64,000 nt of DNA from Flavobacterium psychrophilum (lineage in GTDB: Bacteria > Bacteroidota > Bacteroidia > Flavobacteriales > Flavobacteriaceae), in NCBI GenBank assembly GCA_020720185.1, contig DYPB01000002.1:1-64000 (forward strand), written 5' to 3'. Shown one piece after another: positions 9,409 to 17,928 of this stretch (positions are counted from its first letter, which is position 1; each line of letters opens with the position of its first letter). Under the pieces are notes generated by a model. The model was not told the DNA's origin. It worked only from the letters and a program-made list of their open reading frames with translations, and ran no database searches. A program made the translations under genes and the position numbers.

Positions 9409-9915
9409 ATGAAACAGATTAAATTTTTAGTAGCATCATTAATTTTAGTATTTGGTGCACAAAACGCAACAGCACAATCAAAAATGGCACATGTTGATAC
9501 CGCCGAAATTATGAGTAAATTACCTGCTATGCTTGATGTACAAAAACAAATGCAAACATTAGGTAAGTCTTATCAAGATACTTATACTACACTTACATCA
9601 GAATTAGATGCAAAATTTAAAAAATACGATGCCGAAGCAGCAACTGCTGGAGACAAAGTAAACGAAGAAAGAGCAAAAGAAGTGCAAGAAATGAAAAAAA
9701 GAGTTGCAGAATATGGAGAAAATGCTCAAAAAGATATGGAGAAAAAACAAGCTGAATTAACAAATCCAGTTGTTGAAAAAGTAAAAGCATCAATCAAAAA
9801 AGTTGCTAAAACAAAAGGTATTCAATATGTATTGAATGCAGAAGGTCTTTTAGTAGCCGATGGTCCAGATTTGACTGCCGATGTTAAAAAGGATTTAGGA
9901 ATTACAACTCCGTAA
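9409..9915 (+). CDS. skp: OmpH/Skp family periplasmic chaperone
   Basis: A second Skp paralog of normal size (168 residues). The signal peptide MKQIKFLVASLILVFGAQNATAQ precedes a start typical of the family (MAHVDTAEIMSKLP), two charged coiled-coil arms (about 45-125) and the closing segment GIQYVLNAEGLLVADGPDLT. Tandem Skp genes after bamA are usual in Flavobacteriia. It probably forms the trimeric periplasmic chaperone that hands outer-membrane proteins to BamA. Confidence 0.93.
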   Translation: MKQIKFLVASLILVFGAQNATAQSKMAHVDTAEIMSKLPAMLDVQKQMQTLGKSYQDTYTTLTSELDAKFKKYDAEAATAGDKVNEERAKEVQEMKKRVAEYGENAQKDMEKKQAELTNPVVEKVKASIKKVAKTKGIQYVLNAEGLLVADGPDLTADVKKDLGITTP

Positions 9916-9936
9916 TCAGTTAAAAAATATAAAGTT

Positions 9937-9972
9937 AAAAGTCATAAGGTTATTTTGCTTTATGACTTTTTT
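9937..9972 (+). terminator. terminator after the bamA-skp unit
   Basis: AAAAGTCATAA pairs perfectly with TTATGACTTTT (11 bp) around a 12-nt loop that can extend the stem by wobble pairs, and ends in T residues. It lies 20 nt after the skp stop. Confidence 0.75.
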
Positions 9973-10008
9973 CTGTTTTGCATTAAATACCTTCAAACTT
10001 TGTATTTT

Positions 10009-10794
10009 ATGACTTTAGACCAAGAAAAACCGATAGGGTTATTTGACTCTGGAATTGGTGGCACCTCCATCTGGAAGGCTATTCATCATTTATTGCCAAA
10101 TGAAAATACTATTTATCTTGCGGATAGTAAAAATGCTCCATACGGACAAAAATCAAAACAAGAAATTATTGATTTATCAATAAAAAACACAGAATTATTA
10201 ATTGAAATAGGTTGCAAAATAATTGTCGTTGCCTGTAATACTGCTACCACAAATGCCATAAAGGAACTTCGATTAAAATATGATATTCCATTTATTGGTA
10301 TAGAACCTGCAATAAAACCTGCCGTTTATAAATCAAAAACTCAAACTATTGGTATTCTTGCCACACAAGGAACTCTAAATAGTGAATTGTTTAATAAAAG
10401 TTTAGAACAATATCACGAAACAAAATTTATAGAACAAATTGGTCACGGATTGGTTCAATTAATAGAAAATGGATCCATAAATTCGGCAGAAATAAAACAA
10501 TTATTAAATACTTATTTACAACCAATGATTCTCTCAAATATTGATTTTTTAGTTCTTGGATGCAGTCATTATCCGTATCTGATTCCTCAAATTGAGAGAA
10601 TTTTACCAAAAAACATTCAGATTATAGATTCTGGCGAAGCCGTTGCACGACAAACAAAAAATATTTTAGAGAAAAATCAGTTACTAAATACCTCTTTAAA
10701 AGAATCTAAAAATATTTTTTATACTAATACAAGTTCGACCGTTTTATCTAATATTTTAGAAGAAAAATATATTGTACTTAAAGAGGATTTCTAA
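10009..10794 (+). CDS. murI: glutamate racemase
   Basis: Converts L-glutamate to D-glutamate for peptidoglycan, without a cofactor. The 261 residues from the ATG at 10009 begin TLDQEKPIGLFDSGIGGTS, the family signature with the catalytic aspartate region. The first catalytic cysteine lies in VVACNTATTNA and the second in FLVLGCSHYP. Residues upstream of 10009 in the same frame are hydrophobic, overlap the preceding terminator and are unlikely to be translated. The stop overlaps the stop of the convergent gene by 4 nt. Confidence 0.96.
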   Translation: MTLDQEKPIGLFDSGIGGTSIWKAIHHLLPNENTIYLADSKNAPYGQKSKQEIIDLSIKNTELLIEIGCKIIVVACNTATTNAIKELRLKYDIPFIGIEPAIKPAVYKSKTQTIGILATQGTLNSELFNKSLEQYHETKFIEQIGHGLVQLIENGSINSAEIKQLLNTYLQPMILSNIDFLVLGCSHYPYLIPQIERILPKNIQIIDSGEAVARQTKNILEKNQLLNTSLKESKNIFYTNTSSTVLSNILEEKYIVLKEDF

Positions 10795-11312
10795 TCCTCA
10801 TTCTCTTTAAACCAACCAGAATACATTACATAATTAGTTGATATCCTTTCTATTTCACCAGCAAAATTTGATTGATCAATATCTTTTACCTTTTTTGCAG
10901 GAACACCCGCCCAAATAGTACCCGACTCAACAACAGTATTTTGAGTAATTACAGCACCCGCCGCAATAATTGAGTTAGAATTTACCACACAATTATCCAT
11001 AACAATAGCCCCCATTCCTATTAAAATATTATCATGTAAAATACAACCATGAATAATGGCATTATGACCTATCGAAACATTATTTCCGATAAAAGTTGGG
11101 TGTTTTTGATAAGTACAATGCACCACAGCACCATCTTGAATATTAACTTTATTGCCAATTTTTATGCTATTTACATCGGCTCGAATAACCGCATTATACC
11201 AAACGCTGCATTGATTTCCGAACGAAACATCGCCAATAATAGTAGCATTTTCAGCAACAAAACAATCTGCTGGAATATCCGGAGTTTTATTATTTACGGT
11301 TTTTATAAACAT
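10791..11312 (-). CDS. gamma-carbonic-anhydrase-like hexapeptide-repeat protein
   Basis: A 173-residue left-handed beta-helix protein of the YrdA/PaaY type. Hexapeptide repeats run through residues about 15-130 (TIIGDVSFGNQCSVW, SIKIGNKVNIQDG, IGMGAIVMDN). The three histidines that bind metal in gamma-carbonic anhydrases can be placed in GAVVHC and IGHNAIIHGC. The C-terminal helix carries WAGVPAKKVKDI. Whether it hydrates CO2 or acts on an acyl substrate cannot be told from sequence. It is convergent with murI, overlapping it by 4 nt. Confidence 0.9.
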   Translation of the reverse strand: MFIKTVNNKTPDIPADCFVAENATIIGDVSFGNQCSVWYNAVIRADVNSIKIGNKVNIQDGAVVHCTYQKHPTFIGNNVSIGHNAIIHGCILHDNILIGMGAIVMDNCVVNSNSIIAAGAVITQNTVVESGTIWAGVPAKKVKDIDQSNFAGEIERISTNYVMYSGWFKENED

Positions 11313-11407
11313 TTTTTAGTTTTTTATAATTCTGTGTGTAAAATTAATAAAAATTCAAATTCAAATTCAAATTTTAAAAAACAAGTTTTAATTTAGCGAA
11401 AAATTCA

Positions 11408-11415
11408 TACCTTTG
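11408..11415 (+). promoter_or_regulatory. -7 promoter element before the small membrane protein gene
   Basis: TACCTTTG matches TAnnTTTG and lies 23 nt before the ATG at 11439. No convincing -33 element is seen. Confidence 0.5.
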
Positions 11416-11438
11416 AAAATAAAAAAATAACTTTATTT

Positions 11439-11639
11439 ATGAAAATTTTTACCACAATATTAATCATTATTGCCACTTTGTTAATAATTTTTAATACAAC
11501 ACAAATTGATTTCAAAAATATTTCTAATAAAAACAATAGCATTGTATTTATTGAAATAATCGCTTCTCTTTCTGCTATTTTAATACTTTTGATATATCAT
11601 AAATCAAAAAAAATAGTTGCTAAAACCAAAAATAATTAG
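11439..11639 (+). CDS. small two-helix membrane protein
   Basis: A 66-residue protein with two hydrophobic segments (about 3-20 and 34-53), a short polar loop (DFKNISNKNNS) and a basic tail (HKSKKIVAKTKNN). It starts at an ATG 23 nt after a promoter element and ends 1 nt before the TTG start of the methyltransferase gene, so the two are likely co-transcribed. I know similar small membrane proteins before this methyltransferase in Flavobacteria, but no function. Confidence 0.75.
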   Translation: MKIFTTILIIIATLLIIFNTTQIDFKNISNKNNSIVFIEIIASLSAILILLIYHKSKKIVAKTKNN

Positions 11640-11640
11640 C

Positions 11641-12375
11641 TTGTTTCAATTCAAACAATTTAGCATAAATCAAGACAAATGTGCGATGAAAATTGGCACT
11701 GATGGTGTTTTGCTCGGTGCTTGGTGCCCTGTTGATAACAACCCAAATAGTATTTTAGATGTTGGTACAGGAACAGGAATTATTGCATTAATATTGGCTC
11801 AACGCACAAATGCAGAACAAATAGACGCATTAGAAATTGAAGAAAACGCCTACGAACAAGCCACTGATAATTTTGAAAATTCGCCTTGGGCTGATAGATT
11901 ATTTTGTTTTCACGCTGGTTTGGACGAATTAGTTGATGAGCCCGAAAATTTATACGATATAATTGTTTGTAACCCACCATTTTATAGCGAAAATTATAAA
12001 ACAGGAAATGAACAGCGAGATATTGCAAGATTTCAAGATGCTATGCCATTTGAAGATTTGATTGAAGCGGTCGATTTATTATTATCCGAAAATGGGATTT
12101 TTGCAGTAATTATTCCTTATAAAGAAGAAGAGAAATTTATTAATTTATGTGATGAAGTGAAACTTTTTCCTATAAAAATCACCCGAGTAAAAGGCACTTT
12201 TAAGACTAAAATAGTTAGAAGTTTATTAGCTTTTAAAAGATTTGACCCGAGTTTCAGCGAACAGAAGGAGCAATTAGCCGTTTCAACTACAAATGAATTA
12301 ATTATTGAGATAAATAGGCACGAATATACCGATGAGTATATCAATCTTACAAAAGATTTTTATTTGAAGATGTAG
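11641..12375 (+). CDS. trmN6: tRNA1(Val) (adenine(37)-N6)-methyltransferase, TrmN6/YfiC family
   Basis: An S-adenosylmethionine-dependent enzyme that methylates A37 of tRNA-Val. The SAM-binding motif I is ILDVGTGTGIIALIL (about residues 38-52), and the N6-adenine catalytic motif NPPF appears in DIIVCNPPFYS. The N terminus FQFKQFSINQDKCAMKIGTDGVLLGAW is the family signature. The TTG at 11641 was chosen because it gives MFQFKQF, the usual start of these proteins, 1 nt after the upstream stop. A TTG at 11617 would add eight residues and overlap the upstream gene. Confidence 0.88.
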   Translation: MFQFKQFSINQDKCAMKIGTDGVLLGAWCPVDNNPNSILDVGTGTGIIALILAQRTNAEQIDALEIEENAYEQATDNFENSPWADRLFCFHAGLDELVDEPENLYDIIVCNPPFYSENYKTGNEQRDIARFQDAMPFEDLIEAVDLLLSENGIFAVIIPYKEEEKFINLCDEVKLFPIKITRVKGTFKTKIVRSLLAFKRFDPSFSEQKEQLAVSTTNELIIEINRHEYTDEYINLTKDFYLKM

Positions 12376-12445
12376 ATTAATTAAGTTTGCTTAAATTTGC
12401 AAACGATTTCGTAAAAATACAATTAAGAATAATATTATAAAAAAT

Positions 12446-13624
12446 ATGAAACCAGACTTATTTCAATCACCAGATTATTACAATCTTGACGATTTATTGA
12501 CCGATGAACACAAATTAGTTCGAGATGCAGCCCGAAGTTGGGTAAAAAAAGAAGTGTCGCCAATTATAGAAGATTATGCTCAAAGAGCCGAATTTCCTAA
12601 ACAAATCATTAAAGGTTTAGGAGAAATTGGTGGTTTTGGTCCATATATTCCTGTTGAGTATGGTGGTGCTGGATTAGACCAAATTTCTTATGGTTTGATT
12701 ATGCAAGAAATTGAAAGAGGTGATTCTGGCGTTCGTTCTACATCTTCTGTACAATCTTCATTAGTAATGTATCCTATTTGGAAATACGGAAATGAAGAGC
12801 AACGAATGCGATTTTTACCAAAATTAGCCACCGGCGAAATGATGGGTTGTTTTGGTTTGACAGAACCAAATCATGGTTCAGACCCTGGCAGTATGATTAC
12901 AAATTTTAAAGATATGGGCGACCATTATTTATTAAACGGAGCAAAAATGTGGATTTCAAATGCACCATTTGCAGATGTTGCCGTAGTTTGGGCAAAAAAT
13001 GAAGAAGGTAGAATTTACGGGCTACTTGTAGAACGAGGCATGGAAGGTTTTACAACACCAGAAACCCATAATAAATGGTCATTAAGAGCAAGCGCTACTG
13101 GAGAATTGATTTTTGACAATGTAAAAGTTCCTAAAACCAACTTATTACCTAATAAATCTGGACTCGGAGCACCATTAGGATGTTTGGATTCCGCTAGATT
13201 TGGAATTGCTTGGGGCGCAATTGGGGCGGCAATGGATTGTTACGATACTGCTTTGAGATATGCCAAAGAACGCTTCCAGTTTGATAAACCAATTGCTGGT
13301 ACACAATTACAACAAAAAAAATTAGCCGAAATGATTACCGAAATTACCAAAGCACAATTACTAACTTGGCGATTAGGTGTTTTAAGAAACGAAGGAAGGG
13401 CTACAACCGCACAAATATCAATGGCAAAAAGAAATAATGTTGATATGGCAATAAATATAGCTCGAGAAGCCCGTCAAATATTAGGCGGAATGGGAATAAC
13501 TGGTGAATATTCAATCATGCGTCATAGTATGAATTTAGAATCAGTAATAACTTATGAAGGCACTCATGATATTCATTTATTAATTACAGGAATGGATATT
13601 ACAGGAATTCCAGCTTTTAAATAA
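12446..13624 (+). CDS. acyl-CoA dehydrogenase, glutaryl-CoA dehydrogenase-like
   Basis: An FAD enzyme of 392 residues. The N-terminal helical domain is followed by the FAD-binding motif CFGLTEPNHGSDPGSM, the beta domain with KMWISNAP, and the C-terminal helices with ILGGMGITGEYSIMRH. The catalytic base is Glu371 in the YEGTHDIH motif, a form found in glutaryl-CoA dehydrogenases. The overall sequence also resembles GCDH more than short-chain acyl-CoA dehydrogenases. The role in lysine or tryptophan breakdown is inferred; no other gene of that route lies nearby. It is a single gene facing a convergent ferredoxin gene. Confidence 0.9.
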   Translation: MKPDLFQSPDYYNLDDLLTDEHKLVRDAARSWVKKEVSPIIEDYAQRAEFPKQIIKGLGEIGGFGPYIPVEYGGAGLDQISYGLIMQEIERGDSGVRSTSSVQSSLVMYPIWKYGNEEQRMRFLPKLATGEMMGCFGLTEPNHGSDPGSMITNFKDMGDHYLLNGAKMWISNAPFADVAVVWAKNEEGRIYGLLVERGMEGFTTPETHNKWSLRASATGELIFDNVKVPKTNLLPNKSGLGAPLGCLDSARFGIAWGAIGAAMDCYDTALRYAKERFQFDKPIAGTQLQQKKLAEMITEITKAQLLTWRLGVLRNEGRATTAQISMAKRNNVDMAINIAREARQILGGMGITGEYSIMRHSMNLESVITYEGTHDIHLLITGMDITGIPAFK

Positions 13625-13637
13625 ATTCTTATGATTT

Positions 13638-13678
13638 GGGTTACAGTTTTTAGGAAATCTAATTACTGTAACCAATTT
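13638..13678. terminator. bidirectional terminator between acyl-CoA dehydrogenase and ferredoxin genes
   Basis: GGTTACAGT (13639-13647) pairs with ACTGTAACC (13664-13672) over a 16-nt loop, with A/T-rich flanks on both sides. It lies in the convergent gap. Confidence 0.6.
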
Positions 13679-14010
13679 TATTCTTGTTCAGGAGCAAGCT
13701 CAAGTTCCAAACCATCCAAATCCGAAGTAATATGTATCTGACAACCTAATCTACTGTTTGGTTTTACATTAAATGCTTCAGAGAGCATAGCTTCCTCATC
13801 GTCATTCTTTTCTGGCACAGATACTTCATTCAAAATATAGCATTGACAAGAAGCACACATTGCCATACCACCACAAATTCCTATTGTACCTTCAGGAGCA
13901 AGCTCATACATTCGAACCAATTCCATAATATTCAAATTCATATCAGTTGGTGCCTGCACCTCGTGAACCTCACCTAATCTATCGGTAATCTTTATAGTAA
14001 TATCTTGCAT
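13678..14010 (-). CDS. [2Fe-2S] ferredoxin, adrenodoxin type
   Basis: A small cytoplasmic electron carrier of 110 residues from the ATG at 14010. The iron-sulfur ligands are Cys46, Cys52, Cys55 and Cys90, in the order C-x5-C-x2-C-x34-C (GICGGMAMCASC and RLGCQI), with an additional Cys57. The frame extends upstream by 30 basic residues (14100) that overlap the promoter region of asd and do not look like ferredoxin, so the later start is preferred. It is divergent from asd. The partner reductase is not in the window. Confidence 0.9.
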   Translation of the reverse strand: MQDITIKITDRLGEVHEVQAPTDMNLNIMELVRMYELAPEGTIGICGGMAMCASCQCYILNEVSVPEKNDDEEAMLSEAFNVKPNSRLGCQIHITSDLDGLELELAPEQE

Positions 14011-14084
14011 TTTTTTATATTTAAAAATCTTTACAAAAATAATCTTTTTTTTACTTTTTGAGAAAATAACACTAATACTTTTTT

Positions 14085-14092
14085 TACTTTTG
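14085..14092 (+). promoter_or_regulatory. -7 promoter element of asd
   Basis: TACTTTTG fits TAnnTTTG and lies 27 nt before the asd ATG. The nearest upstream TTTG is about 24 nt away, more than the usual 17-20. Confidence 0.5.
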
Positions 14093-14119
14093 CAACACAA
14101 TTTTTAATTAATTTTGAAT

Positions 14120-15109
14120 ATGAAAATAGCAGTTGTAGGTGCAACAGGGATGGTTGGAGAGGTAATGCTAAAAGTGTTGTCTGAAAGAAATTTTCCAGTA
14201 ACCGAATTAATTCTAGTAGCTTCAGAGAAATCTGTTGGAAAAGAAATAGAATTCAAAGGTAATAAATATAAGGTAGTTGGTTTACAAACCTCAGTAGATA
14301 TGAAACCTGATATTGCATTATTTTCGGCAGGTGGAGAAACCTCATTGCTATGGGCACCAAAATTTGTAGCGACAGGAACAACAGTAATTGATAATTCATC
14401 GGCTTGGCGAATGGACGAAACAAAAAAGTTAATTGTTCCTGAAATTAATGCACACTTGCTTACAAAAGAAGATAAAATTATTCCAAACGCAAACTGTTCA
14501 ACCATACAACTTGTAATGATTTTAGCTCCGTTGCACAAAAAATACAATATCAAAAGAGTTATTGTTTCTACTTATCAATCAATCACAGGAACTGGCGTAA
14601 AGGCAGTACAACAACTTGACAATGAATACAATAACATTCAAGGAGCAATGGCTTATAAATATCAAATCCACAAAAATGCAATTCCACAATGCGATGTTTT
14701 TGAAGAAAATGGATACACTAAAGAAGAGATGAAACTGGTTCGTGAAACTCAAAAAATTCTTGACGACAAGACTATTGCCGTTACTGCAACTGCCGTCAGA
14801 ATACCAATAGTTGGTGGGCATAGTGAGGCTGTGAATATTGAATTCCGTAATGATTTTGATATTTCTCAAATAAAAAAAATATTACAAAACACAGCTGGGG
14901 TTGTAGTTCAGGATGATATAGACAATTATATATATCCAATGCCTTTCTTTGCAAAAGAAAAAGACGATGTTTTCGTTGGAAGAATTAGAAGAGACGAGAG
15001 CCAACCTAATAGTTTGAATTTATGGATAGTAGCTGATAATTTACGCAAAGGAGCTGCCACAAATGCAGTACAAATTGCTGAATATTTAATAGCAGAAAAA
15101 TTAATTTAG
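14120..15109 (+). CDS. asd: aspartate-semialdehyde dehydrogenase
   Basis: Reduces aspartyl phosphate to aspartate semialdehyde with NADPH, the branch point to lysine/diaminopimelate, threonine and methionine. The NADP-binding loop is VVGATGMVGEVML. The catalytic cysteine lies in the NANCSTIQLV segment, and the substrate-binding VRIPIVGGHSEAVNIEF follows. The ATG at 14120 begins MKIAVVGATG; a TTG two codons earlier is less likely. It probably has a -7 element at 14085 and is followed by a separately transcribed tRNA gene. Confidence 0.96.
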   Translation: MKIAVVGATGMVGEVMLKVLSERNFPVTELILVASEKSVGKEIEFKGNKYKVVGLQTSVDMKPDIALFSAGGETSLLWAPKFVATGTTVIDNSSAWRMDETKKLIVPEINAHLLTKEDKIIPNANCSTIQLVMILAPLHKKYNIKRVIVSTYQSITGTGVKAVQQLDNEYNNIQGAMAYKYQIHKNAIPQCDVFEENGYTKEEMKLVRETQKILDDKTIAVTATAVRIPIVGGHSEAVNIEFRNDFDISQIKKILQNTAGVVVQDDIDNYIYPMPFFAKEKDDVFVGRIRRDESQPNSLNLWIVADNLRKGAATNAVQIAEYLIAEKLI

Positions 15110-15140
15110 CAAAAAAAATAATATTTTGAATCAAAAATAG

Positions 15141-15171
15141 TTGCATCAAACTAAAAAATATGCTACTTTTG
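15141..15171 (+). promoter_or_regulatory. promoter of the tRNA gene
   Basis: TTG (15141-15143) and TACTTTTG (15164-15171) are separated by 20 nt, a good Bacteroidota promoter. It lies 12 nt before the mature tRNA 5' end. Confidence 0.65.
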
Positions 15172-15183
15172 CAAACTTAAAAT

Positions 15184-15257
15184 GGTCCTATAGCTCATTC
15201 GGTTAGAGCAACTGACTCATAATCAGTAGGTGCTTGGTTCGATTCCAAGTGGGACCA
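15184..15257 (+). tRNA. tRNA with CAT anticodon (Met, or Ile2 if lysidine-modified)
   Basis: A 74-nt cloverleaf. The acceptor stem GGTCCTA pairs with TGGGACC (one G-T wobble), followed by discriminator A. The D arm carries TAGCTCATTCGGTTAGAGC. The anticodon stem ACTGA/TCAGT holds the loop CTCATAA with anticodon CAT. The T arm is CTTGG-TTCGATT-CCAAG. CCA is not encoded (ACAA follows). CAT occurs in initiator and elongator Met tRNAs and in Ile2; the paired first acceptor bases exclude initiator. Elongator Met and Ile2 cannot be separated safely by eye. Confidence 0.93.
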
Positions 15258-15311
15258 CAAAAAAAATATAAAAAAAACAAATAAATAATATTTTATATCA
15301 TTTTTTTTAAA

Positions 15312-15319
15312 TACCTTTG
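15312..15319 (+). promoter_or_regulatory. -7 promoter element of the proline-rich small protein gene
   Basis: TACCTTTG fits TAnnTTTG and lies 41 nt before the ATG. The region upstream is nearly all A/T and gives no clear -33 element. Confidence 0.5.
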
Positions 15320-15358
15320 TTGCATATAATTAAAATATCATTTTAAATTAAAATTATT

Positions 15359-15559
15359 ATGAAAAATCTTTCTATTAAAGACCTGATGGTTTTTGTTTTT
15401 ATTTCTGTTACAGGGTTTTTACAAGCCTCAACCCCACCACCACCAGCACCACCACCACCACCAGCCGCTCCTATTGATGCTAATATTACAGTATTAATTT
15501 TATTTGCATTAATATTTGCATTTTATAAATATAACGCTATAAATACTAAAAAATCTTAA
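15359..15559 (+). CDS. small secreted or membrane protein with polyproline segment
   Basis: A 66-residue protein with three parts: a signal-peptide-like N terminus (about 1-24, ending LQAS), a proline run at about 26-38 (STPPPPAPPPPPAAP), and a C-terminal hydrophobic helix (about 44-58) followed by FYKYNAINTKKS. This layout is common in small Flavobacterial proteins of unknown function. The 41-nt leader, own promoter and terminator suggest a well-expressed single gene. Whether the N-terminal segment is cleaved or stays as a second membrane helix is not clear. Confidence 0.7.
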   Translation: MKNLSIKDLMVFVFISVTGFLQASTPPPPAPPPPPAAPIDANITVLILFALIFAFYKYNAINTKKS

Positions 15560-15584
15560 AAATAAATTTTAGATTTTTTTAGAT

Positions 15585-15629
15585 AACAAAACCACATTCA
15601 ATTATATTCTAACTGAATGTAGTTTTGTT
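15585..15629. terminator. bidirectional terminator between the small protein gene and ribE
   Basis: AACAAAACCACATTCA and TGAATGTAGTTTTGTT pair over 16 positions with one mismatch around a 13-nt loop. The right arm overlaps the 3' end of ribE. Confidence 0.75.
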
Positions 15630-16192
15630 ATATATTTTCCTATCACATCAAACTCTAAATTTACTTTTGTTCCAACAATAAAATTCTTAAAATTAGTATA
15701 CTCAAAAGTATAAGGAATAATTGCTACACTAAATTCATTTACTTTTGAATTGACAACCGTTAGGCTCACCCCATTTACAGTAATCGAACCTTTTTCAATA
15801 GTAATATTATTCAAATTTTTATCATATTTAAAGGTAAAAACCCAACTGCCATTAGCATTTTCGATATTTTTACAAGTTCCAATTTGATCAATATGACCTT
15901 GAACAATATGTCCGTCAAGTCTATCCCCCAGTTTCATTGCTCGTTCAAGATTGACAAAATCGCCCACTTTCCAATCAGATAAATTGGTTTTATCTATCGT
16001 TTCTTTGATTGCCGTTACCGTATAATTGTTATTTTCGATATTAACAACCGTTAGACAAACACCATTATGAGCCACCGATTGGTCGATTTTTAATTCATTT
16101 GTAATAGCTGCTTGAACCATAATATGCACATTATCATTGTCTTTCACAATTTGTTTGATTGTGCCAAGGGTTTCTATAATTCCTGTAAACAT
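15602..16192 (-). CDS. ribE: riboflavin synthase alpha chain
   Basis: Joins two lumazine molecules to give riboflavin. The 196 residues form two similar lumazine-binding halves: residues 1-95 starting MFTGIIETLG with NGVCLTV, and residues 96-196 starting HIVQGHIDQIG with NGVSLTVV. It is divergent from pdxA with a 57-nt gap. The last codons lie in a terminator stem. No FMN riboswitch is present upstream. Confidence 0.96.
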   Translation of the reverse strand: MFTGIIETLGTIKQIVKDNDNVHIMVQAAITNELKIDQSVAHNGVCLTVVNIENNNYTVTAIKETIDKTNLSDWKVGDFVNLERAMKLGDRLDGHIVQGHIDQIGTCKNIENANGSWVFTFKYDKNLNNITIEKGSITVNGVSLTVVNSKVNEFSVAIIPYTFEYTNFKNFIVGTKVNLEFDVIGKYITKLHSVRI

Positions 16193-16249
16193 TGTAATTT
16201 TATTTCATTAGATTTGCAGTTCAAAAGTAGTGATAAATAATCTGAAGTT

Positions 16250-17311
16250 ATGAGAAAAGTCGAAAATATTATTATAGGAATTTCTATTGGCGATTTGAAT
16301 GGAATAGGGAACGAAGTAGTGCTTAAAACATTCGAAGACTCACGGATGATGGAAATGTGTACACCAGTGATTTTTGCCAATGTGAAAATCATGTCATTCA
16401 TAAAAAGAAATCTAAATTTTGAAACTAATTTCCATGGTATTGATAATCTGAATCAAGTTGTATCGGGTAAAATCAATGTTTTGAATGTTTGGAAAGAGGG
16501 AGTTGATATTAATTATGGCAAAAATGACGAAACTGTTGGGAAATATGCCATAAGATCGTTTATAGAAGCAACAAAAGCCCTGAAAAATGAGCAAATTGAT
16601 GTTTTGGTAACGGCTCCGATAAATAAATACAACATTCAGTCCGACAATTTTAAATTTCCAGGACATACTGATTATTTAGATAAAGAATTGGAAGGCAATG
16701 CTTTAATGCTAATGGTTTCTGATAATTTGCGTATCGGTTTATTAACAGATCATATTCCTGTAAATGAAGTGGCAAAACATTTGACGATAGCATTAATTAC
16801 GAAAAAAATTGAAACTATTAAGCAAACTTTAATTCAAGATTTCAGTATCAACAAACCAAAAATAGCCGTATTAGGGCTAAACCCACATGCTGGCGACGGT
16901 GGTGTTATTGGACAAGAAGATGAGCTAATTATAAAGCCAGCAATAAAAAAAATATTCGATAGTGGTACACTTGTATTTGGTCCATTTCCTGCAGATGGTT
17001 TTTTTGGCAGTGGGCAATATGAAAAATACGATGCTGTAATTGCTGCTTATCATGATCAAGGATTGATACCGTTCAAAACCCTTTCGTTTGGAAATGGTGT
17101 AAATTATACGGCTGGATTAAATAAAATTCGCACTTCGCCTGATCATGGCACGGCTTTTGATATTGCAGGAAAAGGAATTGCAGATTATAATTCATTCAAA
17201 GAAGCTGTTTATTTAGCTATTGATGTCTATCATTCTCGAAATCAGTACCAAGAAATCAGCTCAAATCCAATGAAAACAAAGGTTCAGCCGAGTGACAGAA
17301 ATTATAGATAA
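16250..17311 (+). CDS. pdxA: 4-hydroxythreonine-4-phosphate dehydrogenase
   Basis: Oxidises 4-phosphohydroxy-threonine in the DXP-dependent route to pyridoxal phosphate; the product is condensed by PdxJ, encoded at 30040. The 353 residues contain the family motifs IGISIGDLNGIGNE, FPGHTDYL and AAYHDQGLIPFK with metal-binding histidines, and RTSPDHGTAFDIAGKG. It begins a plus-strand series with DUF177 and rpmF, although these have their own promoter. Confidence 0.96.
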   Translation: MRKVENIIIGISIGDLNGIGNEVVLKTFEDSRMMEMCTPVIFANVKIMSFIKRNLNFETNFHGIDNLNQVVSGKINVLNVWKEGVDINYGKNDETVGKYAIRSFIEATKALKNEQIDVLVTAPINKYNIQSDNFKFPGHTDYLDKELEGNALMLMVSDNLRIGLLTDHIPVNEVAKHLTIALITKKIETIKQTLIQDFSINKPKIAVLGLNPHAGDGGVIGQEDELIIKPAIKKIFDSGTLVFGPFPADGFFGSGQYEKYDAVIAAYHDQGLIPFKTLSFGNGVNYTAGLNKIRTSPDHGTAFDIAGKGIADYNSFKEAVYLAIDVYHSRNQYQEISSNPMKTKVQPSDRNYR

Positions 17312-17328
17312 AAAAATGTTAATATCTT

Positions 17329-17359
17329 TTTGAATAAATAAAAAAACATTATATCTTTG
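17329..17359 (+). promoter_or_regulatory. promoter of the DUF177-rpmF unit
   Basis: TTTG (17329-17332) and TATCTTTG (17352-17359) are separated by 19 nt, a full match to the Bacteroidota primary promoter. It lies 33 nt before the DUF177 ATG. Confidence 0.8.
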
Positions 17360-17392
17360 CACTCCTTTATATAGAGGAAAAAATATTTTGAT

Positions 17393-17920
17393 ATGAAACA
17401 GTTAAACGAATTTTTAATTCCGTTTATAGGATTAAAGTTAGGAAAACATCGGTTTGATTATCAAATAAATAACAAGTTCTTTGAAAACTTTGATTTTAAC
17501 GAATATGAAAATTCAGACATCAAAGTAACTGTAGTTTTAGAAAAAAAAAGTTCTTTTATGGAACTCCATTTAAAACACAAAGGCACCATAAATATATTTT
17601 GTGATAGTACTGGAGAACCATTTGATTTAGAAATTAAGTCAAATTTGAGAATTGTAGTGCAATTTGGAGAAGAATTTAATAGCGATAATGATGAATTATT
17701 GATTTTGCCTCACGGAGAACATCAGTTAGATATTTCGCAATTTATTTATGAAATGATTGTATTATCAGTACCCTTAAAACGGACACATCCAGGTGTTAAA
17801 GATGGAACTTTACAAAGTCCTGCTTTTATCAAACTGAAAGAACTACAAGTAGGAGAAAAAAAAGAAGAAAATATAGACCCTCGTTGGGAAAAATTAAAAC
17901 AACTATTAACGGATAAATAA
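17393..17920 (+). CDS. DUF177 (YceD) family protein
   Basis: A 175-residue protein of the YceD/DUF177 family, which is nearly always encoded just before rpmF, as here with an 8-nt gap. Visible family features are the central segment [16 protein letters not shown] and the acidic middle ([17 protein letters not shown]) followed by the [16 protein letters not shown] stretch. Homologs have been linked to ribosomal RNA accumulation in plants and bacteria; the exact role here is unknown. Confidence 0.88.
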   Translation: MKQLNEFLIPFIGLKLGKHRFDYQINNKFFENFDFNEYENSDIKVTVVLEKKSSFMELHLKHKGTINIFCDSTGEPFDLEIKSNLRIVVQFGEEFNSDNDELLILPHGEHQLDISQFIYEMIVLSVPLKRTHPGVKDGTLQSPAFIKLKELQVGEKKEENIDPRWEKLKQLLTDK

Positions 17921-17928
17921 CACGAAAA

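Noticed and set aside
11049-11396. 115-codon plus-strand frame opposite the hexapeptide-repeat gene
   Set aside because: It is antisense to a clear gene and rich in Asn and Ile with no domain pattern.
16193-16249. FMN riboswitch upstream of ribE
   Set aside because: The divergent gap to pdxA is only 57 nt and has no RFN-element sequence.
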